Shown here: in pieces, positions 24,317 to 31,569 of the stretch
Layout: each line of letters begins with the position of its first letter
How positions within the stretch are numbered: the stretch's first letter is position 1
Source of the DNA: Pseudonocardiales bacterium
Lineage (GTDB): Bacteria > Actinomycetota > Actinomycetes > Mycobacteriales > Pseudonocardiaceae
Reading direction: 5' to 3'
Assembly: GCA_023252195.1 (NCBI GenBank)
Contig: JAHEXI010000030.1
Location: 1-38,072 of the forward strand
DNA: 38,072 nt
Notes under the pieces: generated by a model
Told to the model about the DNA's origin: nothing
The model's input: the letters and a program-made list of their open reading frames with translations, nothing else
The model's database searches: none
Translations under genes and position numbers: made by a program

Positions 24317-25342
24317 ATGCGCGCATTCGTGGTGGGTGGCTCGGGTCTGGTCGGTCGGGCGATCAGTCGCCGGCTCATGTCGGCCGGTTGGGATGTCGAC
24401 GTTGTCGGCCGGACGGCGGGCCGCTTGCCGACCGATCTTGCGGCCCACAGCCGGTTCTTCGCCGTTGACCGATCCGACGGCGTCGCCGTTGCCGCCGCAT
24501 TTGGCGCCGGAGCCGACCTGCTGGTCGATTGCGTCTGCTACACGCGCGCGCAGGCCACAGCGCTGTTGCCGCTGGCAGGCAGTGCCGGGTCAACCGTGAT
24601 GATCTCGAGCAAGGCCGTCTACGCCGACGCGGCGGGCCGGCACTCCAACTCCGACGACCCCCCGCAGTTCAACGGGCCGATCGCCGAGACCCAGGCCACC
24701 GTCGCCCCGAGCGACATCGACTTCAACAGCCGCGAGGGCTATGGCCGCAACAAGGTGGCGGCCGAGAATGTGCTACTGGACAGTGGGCTGCCCGTGTCGA
24801 TACTTCGCCCATCCAAGATTCACGGCGAAGCTGCCCGGCCGCCGCGAACGTGGGTGTTCGTCAAGCGCGTGCTCGATCGGCGCGAGGTGGTGCTGCTGGC
24901 GGGCCGCGGCCGGGGCGTCGATCACCCGAGTGCTGCTGTCAACATCGCGGCGCTCGTCGAGACTGTCGCGGCGAAGCCCGGTCAACGAATCCTCAACACC
25001 GCGGATCCGGATGCCCCGTGCGGTGCCGAGATCGCCCGCGTGGTCGCGCGTCACCTCGGCCACGCGTGGCGGGAGGTCCTGCTTGACGACGACGTTCCCG
25101 CTTCACTCGGCTGGCATCCATGGAGTCGCAGGCACCCTGTTGTGCTCGACATGAGTGCAGCGCTGAATCTTGGTTACGTCCCGGTCGGTGACTTCGCCTG
25201 CACTGTTCGAGATGAGATCGACTGGCTTACGTCAATCGCCGAGCGCGCAGGGGGAGCTCGACTGCCCCACGACTGGGACGACGGACGTCTCGACAGCGCC
25301 TTCGATTACGCCAGCGAGGACCGCTTCCTGGCTAATCGTTAG
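24317..25342 (+). CDS. NAD-dependent epimerase/dehydratase (extended SDR)
   Basis: This 341-residue extended short-chain dehydrogenase has the nucleotide-binding start MRAFVVGGSGLVGRAI (GxxGxxG), a Ser in MISSKAVYAD and the catalytic pair YGRNK. ILRPSKIHGE is the usual substrate-side strand. The family mostly acts on nucleotide sugars, but the specific substrate is not evident. It converges with vapC, overlapping by 11 bases. Confidence 0.87.
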   Translation: MRAFVVGGSGLVGRAISRRLMSAGWDVDVVGRTAGRLPTDLAAHSRFFAVDRSDGVAVAAAFGAGADLLVDCVCYTRAQATALLPLAGSAGSTVMISSKAVYADAAGRHSNSDDPPQFNGPIAETQATVAPSDIDFNSREGYGRNKVAAENVLLDSGLPVSILRPSKIHGEAARPPRTWVFVKRVLDRREVVLLAGRGRGVDHPSAAVNIAALVETVAAKPGQRILNTADPDAPCGAEIARVVARHLGHAWREVLLDDDVPASLGWHPWSRRHPVVLDMSAALNLGYVPVGDFACTVRDEIDWLTSIAERAGGARLPHDWDDGRLDSAFDYASEDRFLANR

Positions 25343-25760
25343 CTCGCGGGCTGCCGATGGTGGGCTCGACCACCATGAGGTCGGGGAAGTAGCTGCGGTA
25401 GAAGCCGCGATCGCGGGTCAGCAGGCGGTCGGCTTGCAGGCTTGCGTGAGCACCGATCAAAAAGTCCGCGACCACGCGCTGCCGGGAGCCACCGCGCTTT
25501 CGATAGTTGCGCCACGCCTGGCCGGCGCGGTCAGCGCTGCGGCGTTCCAGCGGGCTGAACGCCGCACCGAGGGTGTCCATGGCAGCCTCGGCGCTATCCG
25601 GTTCCGGGAAGAAAGCGCTGGTTTCGGCCCATACCACCGCGGACACGAGCACTGTGCCTCTGGCGAGGCATGCACCGAGGCTGTCCCGAGACGCCGGTCC
25701 GAAGGTGGTGTCCGCTGTGAACACGTCGAGGAGCACGCAGGTGTCGACTGCGGTGATCAC
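25332..25760 (-). CDS. vapC: VapC-family PIN-domain toxin
   Basis: This 142-residue PIN-domain ribonuclease toxin shows the acidic metal site: Asp in AVDTCVLLDVF, Glu in VWAETSAFF, Asp in VVADFLIGAHA and Asp in LLTRDRGFYRSYFP. It starts at GTG/ATG 25760, overlapping the antitoxin stop as a 4-base overlap. VapC toxins cut tRNA or rRNA. A degraded C-terminus of a similar PIN protein lies at about 28805-28890. Confidence 0.92.
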   Translation of the reverse strand: MITAVDTCVLLDVFTADTTFGPASRDSLGACLARGTVLVSAVVWAETSAFFPEPDSAEAAMDTLGAAFSPLERRSADRAGQAWRNYRKRGGSRQRVVADFLIGAHASLQADRLLTRDRGFYRSYFPDLMVVEPTIGSPRAND

Positions 25761-25987
25761 GGCAGTTCGGCGGGACCGCGGAGCTGCGTGATGAGCTCGT
25801 CAGTGGTGCTGGCGACCCGCAAGATCCCGTAGACACTGTCTAGTGGAGCTCGTCGCTGCTGCTTGACCGCGATGAGGCGACCGCAGTCCTCCTCGAACTC
25901 CAGCACTTCTCCCGGCCGGATACCCAGCCGGTCCCGCAACTGCTTCGGGATTGTGACCTGGCCCTTCTCGGAGACCACGGCTTTCAT
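25757..25987 (-). CDS. vapB: AbrB/MazE-family antitoxin (VapB type)
   Basis: This 76-residue protein begins with an AbrB/SpoVT swapped-hairpin DNA-binding domain: MKAVVSEKGQVTIPKQLRDR, then LGIRPGEVLEFEED. The C-terminal half should bind VapC. The ATG at 25987 is about 7 nt from the predicted -10 box, implying a leaderless transcript; accordingly there is no ribosome site. Longer in-frame extensions upstream run through the promoter and are rejected. Confidence 0.9.
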   Translation of the reverse strand: MKAVVSEKGQVTIPKQLRDRLGIRPGEVLEFEEDCGRLIAVKQQRRAPLDSVYGILRVASTTDELITQLRGPAELP

Positions 25988-25993
25988 ACTATG

Positions 25994-26022
25994 AGCGTAA
26001 GAATTCTTACCTATGATGTCAA
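25994..26022 (-). promoter_or_regulatory. vapBC promoter with operator palindrome in the spacer
   Basis: On the minus strand TTGACA (26017-26022) and TACGCT (25994-25999) lie 17 nt apart. The 14-bp perfect palindrome GTAAGAATTCTTAC at 25997-26010 falls between and over the -10 box, an ideal place for VapB/VapBC autorepression. The predicted start point falls on or next to the A of the vapB ATG. Confidence 0.65.
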
Positions 26023-26091
26023 ACTGCGAGTGTGGTAGCTGGTGTCGCTGTGTCGCCACCGCAGTGTCGTCGCGTGCGAAGAGCCACGCAC

Positions 26092-26158
26092 GGCAACTTT
26101 CGCCACAAGTTGCCATCTCCGGCACCTCGGCAACGGATCCACCCACTTCCGGAGTGGG
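26092..26158 (-). terminator. Two hairpins downstream of the POT transporter gene
   Basis: GGCAACTT (26092-26099) pairs with AAGTTGCC (26107-26114), and CCCACT (26142-26147) pairs with AGTGGG (26153-26158). Both are short perfect stems in the 170 bp between the POT stop and the vapBC promoter. There are no clear U-tracts; terminators of this kind are common in actinobacteria. Confidence 0.4.
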
Positions 26159-26189
26159 GCAGTAGAGGTTGATGAGACGAACGAGTCGG

Positions 26190-27656
26190 TCAGCGGACTC
26201 CGGCCATCAGCCGGCGGACCATCGGGCTGAGCCCGATGACGATCAGTCCGACGACGATCGCGACTGCGCCGAGAATGCCGAAGTACGGTGCCTCGTGCTG
26301 CGGGTTGTAGTAGCCGGCGAGCGATCCGGACATGGCCGTGCCGAGGGCAACAGACAGGAAGTACAGCGCGACCGTCTGGCTGCGGAACGCACCCGGGGAG
26401 ATCTTGGTGGCCAGCGACAAGCCGACCGGGGAGATCAGCAGCTCCCCGATCGCGAAGACGAGCAGGATGAGGCCGACGGCGAGCAGCGGCGTGGTCGGTC
26501 CGGTGCCGCCGGACCACAATAGGAACAGTAGGAAAGCCAAGCCCATGATCACGGTGCCGAGCGCGAATTTGATCGGTGTCGAGGGCTGGCGGGACCCGAG
26601 CTTGATCCACAGCAGTGCGAACATGGGTGCGAGCAGGATGATGAACACGGGGTTGAACGACTGCACCCACTCCGTGGGCATCTGCCAGCCGAAGAGGTTT
26701 CGGTCCGTTCGCCCGTCGGCGTAAATCTCCACCACCGTGAACTGCTGCTGATAGAGCGACCAGAACACGGCGTTGGTGACGAACAGGGGGATGAACGAGA
26801 GCATCCGGCTGCGCTCCACAACTGTGATCTTCGAGCTGGTCAGAATGACCGCGAAATACACCACTGCAGCTACCGCACAGACGACAACGACGACGTCAGA
26901 CAGGTTGGCGGCGGTGATCACTCCGGTCACCACAAGAAAGACCACCACGGCAGCGACCACTGCGACGAGGCCGACGACCATGGTCCATCGCGCGCGGGGC
27001 AGCGGGTTGGGGACGATGCTCGCCTCTGTGCCCAAGTTGCGGCGCCCGATCGTGTACTGGATCAGGCCGGCGGCCATGCCGATGGCGGCTACGCCGAAGG
27101 CGTAGTGGAAACCGAGCGTGGTTCGAGCGAGCCCGGTCAGCAACGGACCGATCAACGCGCCAGTGTTGATCCCCATATAGAACAACGAGAAACCTGCGTC
27201 GCGGCGGTCGTCGTTTTCCGCATACAAGGTTCCGACGACCGCGGTGGCGTTGCCCTTGACTCCGCCACTGCCCAGCGCGACACACGCCAGACCGACACCG
27301 ACGCCCGCGAAGCCCGGCAGGATCGCCAGCGCGATGTGCCCGAGCATCACCAGAACGGCGCTGTAGAACAAGGTCCGTTCGGCGCCGAGCACCCGGTCGG
27401 CCGTCCACGCGCCGGCGATGGTCGAGACGTAGACCAATCCGCCGTAGGCACCGACCAGGCTGGTGGCCGTGGACTTCGGCAGCCCGAGGCCGGGGTTGCT
27501 GCCCGTCGCCTCGTAAAACAGGTACAGCGTCAATGAGGCGAGCATCCCGTAGTAAGAGAAGCGCTCCCACATCTCGACGCCGAACAGGTTGGCCAGCCCG
27601 CGCGGATGGCCGAAGAACGCCCGGTCGGCACGGGGGTCAGCGATGGTGCTGCTCAT
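26190..27656 (-). CDS. POT-family proton-coupled oligopeptide transporter
   Basis: This 488-residue MFS protein has the PTR2/POT signatures GVEMWERFSYYGM near the start, LGSGGVKGN and GFSLFYMGINTGALIGP. It should import di- or tripeptides with protons. The start MSSTIADPRADRAFFGHPRG at 27656 is chosen because it begins just before the conserved N-terminus; the long upstream in-frame extension overlaps the Rpf-like gene and is not protein-like. It has 12-14 helices and a normal length. Confidence 0.93.
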   Translation of the reverse strand: MSSTIADPRADRAFFGHPRGLANLFGVEMWERFSYYGMLASLTLYLFYEATGSNPGLGLPKSTATSLVGAYGGLVYVSTIAGAWTADRVLGAERTLFYSAVLVMLGHIALAILPGFAGVGVGLACVALGSGGVKGNATAVVGTLYAENDDRRDAGFSLFYMGINTGALIGPLLTGLARTTLGFHYAFGVAAIGMAAGLIQYTIGRRNLGTEASIVPNPLPRARWTMVVGLVAVVAAVVVFLVVTGVITAANLSDVVVVVCAVAAVVYFAVILTSSKITVVERSRMLSFIPLFVTNAVFWSLYQQQFTVVEIYADGRTDRNLFGWQMPTEWVQSFNPVFIILLAPMFALLWIKLGSRQPSTPIKFALGTVIMGLAFLLFLLWSGGTGPTTPLLAVGLILLVFAIGELLISPVGLSLATKISPGAFRSQTVALYFLSVALGTAMSGSLAGYYNPQHEAPYFGILGAVAIVVGLIVIGLSPMVRRLMAGVR

Positions 27657-27798
27657 CCGCGCAACTCTGCACCAGGGCACCGTCGGAGTGCCAGCACTTC
27701 GGTCCAGTGCGCGGCGGCCTACAGTCTCAGCGCTCCGGGTGGCACATCCGCTCGGCCCCCGCCGGGCGACGGGGGCCGAGCGGATGGTGCAGCCGGTG

Positions 27799-28146
27799 TC
27801 AGCCGACCCCGGCCCGTTTCGAACAGGTTGGCCAGGCCTTCCAACCCTGTGCGTGGAGCACTTTCTCGGCGATCGTGATCTGCTGCGCCCGGGTGGCCCC
27901 GCTGGCGGAGCTTGAGTAGGCCCCGCCACCGTATGACCGCCACGTGCTGGGGGCGAACTGCAGCCCACCGGAATACCCATTGCCGGTGTTGGTGCTCCAG
28001 TTACCGCCGCTTTCGCACGCCGCCACGGCATCCCACGGATCCTGGTGCGTCGGGGACGCCAGGGCCGGGGCTGCCAATACCAGCGGAGCCGTCAGCGCGG
28101 CCGCAGCGATACCAATACGTGCGAGTAATCGGGAGGTCTTCGTCAT
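27799..28146 (-). CDS. Secreted Rpf-like transglycosylase
   Basis: This 115-residue resuscitation-promoting-factor-type protein starts at ATG 28146 behind a GGAGA site. A signal peptide (about 1-31, ending APALAS) is followed by the Rpf lysozyme-like domain: DPWDAVAACESGGNW with the catalytic Glu, then TGNGYSGGLQFAPSTWRSYG and the C-terminal Cys of WPTCSK. It cleaves peptidoglycan to promote growth or resuscitation. No LysM or G5 domain is attached, so this is a minimal form. A candidate c-di-AMP riboswitch lies in its leader. Confidence 0.92.
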   Translation of the reverse strand: MTKTSRLLARIGIAAAALTAPLVLAAPALASPTHQDPWDAVAACESGGNWSTNTGNGYSGGLQFAPSTWRSYGGGAYSSSASGATRAQQITIAEKVLHAQGWKAWPTCSKRAGVG

Positions 28147-28214
28147 GTTTGTTCTCCGTGAAACGCGCACACGACTGCTGGTGTCGGTAATTGCGTGGGA
28201 TTCGTCGATCCCGC

Positions 28215-28370
28215 GTCGACCGATCGCCAGGCTGCGCCCCCGTCCCGATTTCAGGGGTGAGCTTGCGGTATCCGGGACCGAGGGACGGGTTTGCGCACCG
28301 GGTCCGGATTCCCGCACCAAGGTGGCTCCTTCGAGCAGGACGAGTTCGACCGTACGGATCGCCATGGGCG
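28215..28370 (-). ncRNA. Candidate ydaO (c-di-AMP) riboswitch in the rpf-like leader
   Basis: On the minus strand the leader contains GGAGCCACC (28329-28321), then TGCGGGAATCCGGACC, and later GGTCCCGGATACCGCA followed by AGCTCACCCC. TGCGG/CCGCA and GGACC/GGTCC pair on either side of a GAATCC/CGGATA internal loop. These match the order of conserved ydaO-yuaA elements (GGAACCA, GGGUGAAUC, CCGAC.AGCUAACC). In actinobacteria such riboswitches typically precede Rpf-type cell-wall hydrolase genes. Boundaries are approximate. A covariance-model search is needed to confirm it. Confidence 0.6.
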
Positions 28371-28379
28371 ATGCAAAGG

Positions 28380-28800
28380 GTGACAGCAGGACCCGTCAGG
28401 CGGGGATCGCAGTGCAAAAACTGTTACTCAGCGCTACAAGACTGGACGTTTCCGCAGGTTGAAGCACGGATGAAGAAGTGCCTTTGCGAACGCGATATGC
28501 CGGATTTGTGAACCGCTCTAGGTGAAGTTAAATCACCCGATCGGGCGCGTACAAAAGGTTTAATCGGGCATCCCAGCCGCCTCGGCGCGCCGCCGTTGTA
28601 GCGGACCACCGCCGCGGTGAGCGTGACAGCCGTCACCATTGTGGGGGAATCTGCCCAGCGCACCGCGGCAGACCCACCAAGATCACGGACTGTGTGACTG
28701 AGACGACAAGAAATGTCGCCGAAGTCACGCAAATCGTGATCACGTCACTATTCATTCGGTATCCCGGTTTGGATCGCGAAACATCTTGAGTCAGCAGGGT
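28380..28800. other. Intergenic stretch without a convincing gene
   Basis: Between the riboswitch candidate and the PIN remnant I see no protein-like frame. The 28380-28450 part probably holds the promoter of the rpf-like leader, but I cannot place it with confidence. A small stem (GGTGA/TCACC, about 28521-28538) and the palindrome CGATCG are present. Confidence 0.4.
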
Positions 28801-28804
28801 CAGG

Positions 28805-28890
28805 CAGGCGGGCGATGACGTCGACGGTGGGGAAGTAGGTGCGGTAGCGGGCCGGACCCCGGGTGAACAGCTGCACCCCGAGTATCTCGT
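28805..28890 (-). pseudogene. PIN-domain toxin remnant (C-terminal end)
   Basis: The minus-strand translation ILGVQLFTRGPARYRTYFPT plus VDVIA has the form of the last strand-helix of a VapC-like PIN protein (LLTRD..RYRTYFP..). The metal-binding Asp is replaced by Gly in TRG. Nothing upstream in this frame resembles the rest of a PIN domain, and no antitoxin gene is next to it. The sequence continues to a TAG near 28748 without further similarity. Confidence 0.5.
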
Positions 28891-28943
28891 CGGTGGTCGT
28901 CGGTCTGGGCCCCATGGTGTACGCAAACGGTGGCCCGCACGGC

Positions 28944-28969
28944 GCATTGATCGAGCCTGGCTGGGGTAT
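28944..28969 (+). promoter_or_regulatory. SigB/SigF-type promoter, GCAT-16-GGGTAT
   Basis: GCAT at 28944-28947 and GGGTAT at 28964-28969 are separated by 16 nt, fitting the Streptomyces SigB consensus GNNT-14/16-GGGTA(T/C). The predicted start lies about 36 nt before the ATG at 29012. It is one of four such sites in this island. Confidence 0.55.
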
Positions 28970-29011
28970 GAAGAACTCCAAGCGGCCACATCGGGGCCCG
29001 GAGGAGGCAGC

Positions 29012-29392
29012 ATGGCTGGACGCGCAGATGCGACAGAAGCCGGCACGACAAGTAAGGCCAGCTCTGAGTCAGACCTGCTCGGTATCTACCTCAACGATCA
29101 TCTGGCCGGCTTGACTGTGGAGGTCGAGTTGGGGCGCCTGAAGCCGAACGGCTACCTCAGGGGTCGCTCTCCGCTGAGCATCGTCGTGGAGCTGGAAGGC
29201 CTGCGGCTCGCAGCGGAGCACAAAGCGTTGGGCTGGTGCACGCTGCGCGAACTGGCGCAACACGACAGCCGCCTGGACCTCGGGCGCCTGGATCGGCTAC
29301 TGGACCGGGGCCGCCGGCAGGCCGACACCCTCGAGGAGCTTCGCGCCCGCAAGGTCACCGAGGTCTTCGGCGCTGCTGGGGTGAATTCCTAG
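29012..29392 (+). CDS. Small helical protein, probably shortened by an internal deletion
   Basis: This 126-residue helical protein has a strong GAGGAGG ribosome site. It begins with SDLLGIYLNDHLAGLTVEVE and ends with LVDR-like helices including LEGLRLAAEHKALGWCTLRE and RRQADTLEELRARKVTEVFG. From memory, the actinobacterial relatives are about 165-170 residues and have a further helical stretch between the LAG.T..VEL segment and GRLKPNGYLRGRSPLS. Here those two are joined directly in frame. No characterised function is known to me. It follows a SigB-type promoter, which suggests a stress role. Confidence 0.6.
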   Translation: MAGRADATEAGTTSKASSESDLLGIYLNDHLAGLTVEVELGRLKPNGYLRGRSPLSIVVELEGLRLAAEHKALGWCTLRELAQHDSRLDLGRLDRLLDRGRRQADTLEELRARKVTEVFGAAGVNS

Positions 29393-29456
29393 CTGCGACG
29401 AGCTGCTGCACTCGCGTGCAGGTGCCGGTGCAGCAGCCGAAGCGCCTCGGCGACCG

Positions 29457-30446
29457 CTACCCACCGCGATACCCGGGCATGCCGTCAGCGACCACCGCAT
29501 CGCGTTGACCCATCGGCCGCGGCTGCCCGATGGTGGTGTCGCGCTCGGTCTGGTATTCGGACTGGGCGTTGATCTCGGCCCCGAGCAGGACGATGTAACT
29601 GGTGAGGAAGAACCACAGCAGGAGCACGATCACGCCGGCCAACGCGCCGTAGGTCTTGTTGTAGTTGCCGAAGTAGTTGACGTAGAGACTGAACCCCACG
29701 CTGCCGAGCAACCACAGCAGCGCCGCCAGCACGCTGCCCACGCTCACCCAGCGGAGCTTCGGCGCATTGCGGTCCGGTGCCACCCGGTACAACACCGCCA
29801 ACCCGACGATGATCAGAGCAAGAAGCAGCGCCCACCGCAGCAGTTGAGCGAGGACTGTTCCGAGCGGTCCCAGCGGCACTAACTGCAAGACCACCGGCAC
29901 CACTGCGATCAACGCCAGGGTCAGCATCAGGAACACGACCGTACCCAGGGTGAGCAGCAGCGCGATCCCGCGGAGTTTCACAAAGCCCCGCGTCTCCTTC
30001 TCCTCGTAGGCGATGTTCACCGCCGCCATGAGGTTCGATGTCCCACTCGATGCGCTCCACAGTGCCGCAAGCAGCGAGACCACCAGCCCAATGGTCAGCG
30101 CGCCACCGCTGCTCTGGGTGATCGCATTGAGCTGGTCGGAGATCAGCTGCCGAGAGGCCGGCGGGAGCCCCGCGGTGAAGCTCTGCACCTGCTGGGTGAT
30201 CTGCGCGGGATCGGCGATCAGGCCCACCAAAGTCACCAGCGCGATCAGCGCCGGGAACAATGCGAGGAACCCGAAAAAGGCCACCCCCGCGGCCAGCATC
30301 GACACGTTGTCTTCCTGGCTCGAGTGCCACGCACGGCTGAGCACCTGTCGCCATCCCCGCACCGGAATCTGGGTCGGCGAGTTCGCCCGGCTGCCCACCT
30401 CGCTATCAGTCACCGCACAGATCTTCCCCAAGACGGAACAGTTCAT
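29457..30446 (-). CDS. YihY/BrkB-family membrane protein
   Basis: This protein of up to 329 residues has six helices and the family core SMLAAGVAFFGFLALFPALI, the YEEKETRGFVKLRG loop and GALAGVIVLLLWFFLTSYIV followed by LLGAEINAQ. The YihY/BrkB family was once called ribonuclease BN and is now of uncertain membrane function. The start may be ATG 30446 or GTG 30413; the shorter form begins TDSEVGSRANSPT. It is divergent from the topoisomerase IB gene across about 55-90 bp. Confidence 0.88.
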   Translation of the reverse strand: MNCSVLGKICAVTDSEVGSRANSPTQIPVRGWRQVLSRAWHSSQEDNVSMLAAGVAFFGFLALFPALIALVTLVGLIADPAQITQQVQSFTAGLPPASRQLISDQLNAITQSSGGALTIGLVVSLLAALWSASSGTSNLMAAVNIAYEEKETRGFVKLRGIALLLTLGTVVFLMLTLALIAVVPVVLQLVPLGPLGTVLAQLLRWALLLALIIVGLAVLYRVAPDRNAPKLRWVSVGSVLAALLWLLGSVGFSLYVNYFGNYNKTYGALAGVIVLLLWFFLTSYIVLLGAEINAQSEYQTERDTTIGQPRPMGQRDAVVADGMPGYRGG

Positions 30447-30500
30447 GCGGCAAACGGGGTACTTGTTCGGGGTCCGATGTGCGCCAGCGAGGAGGTTCTA

Positions 30501-31529
30501 GTGCGGTTGCGACGCGTCGAGCTCAGCGATCCCGGGTACTCCCGCCGGCGTCGTGGTCGGGGCTTCAGTTACCACGACGAGGACGGCGCTGCACTCACCG
30601 ATCCGGGGACGGTGGCCCGGATCCGCGCTCTCGCGGTGCCACCTGCCTGGCGCGATGTGTGGATCTGCGCGCTACCCGGAGGCCACATTCAGGCGGTCGG
30701 TACCGACGCCGCCGGGCGGCGCCAGTACCGTTACCACGACGAGTGGCGACGCCGCCGCGACGTCGCCAAGCATGACCGGGTGCTACGGCTGGGCCGGCGG
30801 CTGCCCGCGGTGCGGGCGCAGATCCGCGAGCAACTCGACGGTCGCGGGCTCAGCTGTGATCGGGTGCTAGCCGCGACCTTGCGGATGCTGGACATCGGCG
30901 CGTTCCGCATCGGCGGCGATGAGTACACGCCGGGATCCGACGCGGACGAGGGCAGCTTCGGCCTGGCTACGGTTCGCCGCGAACATGTGCGGCTGCGGCG
31001 CGACACCATCGAGCTGCGGTACCCGGCCAAGGGCGGCATCGATCAGGCGATCACTTTGCAGGACCCGGCCCTGCACGCGGTTGTGCGCGCCTTGCTCCGG
31101 CGACGTGGCGGCGGGGAGGACCTGCTGGCCTACCGGACCAGGCAGGGCTGGCACGACGTGTGCGCCGCGGATGTCAATGCCCGGCTCAAGGAGTTGGCCG
31201 GTGCCGAGTTCAGCGCCAAGGATCTGCGCACCTGGAACGCGACGGTGCTCGCCGCGGTCGCCCTCGCGGAGGGCGCCGCCCGAGGTGTGCCCAGCTCCCA
31301 GCGCAGCCGCACCCGGGCGATCAACGTCGCGCTGGAGGCGGTCGCCGAACACCTGGGGAACACCCGGGCGGTGGCGCGAGCGTCCTACGTGGATCCGCGC
31401 GTGCTGGAACACTACGTCGAGGGCCGAACGATCCTGGCCGCGGTGCGCCGCGCCGGAACCTTCGACCTGCTCGACGAGCAAGTCCGCACCCGTCTAGAAC
31501 GAGCCCTGCTCCGCCTGCTCCGAACCTAG
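30501..31529 (+). CDS. Type IB DNA topoisomerase
   Basis: This 342-residue poxvirus-like topoisomerase IB starts at GTG 30501 behind GAGGAGG. The N-terminal domain includes RGRGFSYHDEDG and VPPAWRDVWICALPGGHIQA. The catalytic domain includes RIGGDEYT, SAKDLRTWNATVLAAVAL and the C-terminal RASYVDPRVLEHY with the candidate active-site Tyr. Such enzymes relax supercoils by a 3'-phosphotyrosyl intermediate. They are scattered in actinobacteria and are not housekeeping genes. Convergent with the alcohol dehydrogenase gene downstream. Confidence 0.92.
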   Translation: MRLRRVELSDPGYSRRRRGRGFSYHDEDGAALTDPGTVARIRALAVPPAWRDVWICALPGGHIQAVGTDAAGRRQYRYHDEWRRRRDVAKHDRVLRLGRRLPAVRAQIREQLDGRGLSCDRVLAATLRMLDIGAFRIGGDEYTPGSDADEGSFGLATVRREHVRLRRDTIELRYPAKGGIDQAITLQDPALHAVVRALLRRRGGGEDLLAYRTRQGWHDVCAADVNARLKELAGAEFSAKDLRTWNATVLAAVALAEGAARGVPSSQRSRTRAINVALEAVAEHLGNTRAVARASYVDPRVLEHYVEGRTILAAVRRAGTFDLLDEQVRTRLERALLRLLRT

Positions 31530-31569
31530 AAACCGCTCTCCTTAGTGCGCTCATCCTCCGTAGGGTTGA

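Noticed and set aside
26190-28031. A 613-residue version of the POT transporter
   Set aside because: The extra 125 N-terminal residues overlap the rpf-like gene and have antisense-like composition; the good start is at 27656.
30457-30462. GGGTAC upstream of topoisomerase IB as a fifth SigB-type promoter
   Set aside because: No GNNT occurs 14-16 nt upstream of it, so it fails the rule met by the other four.
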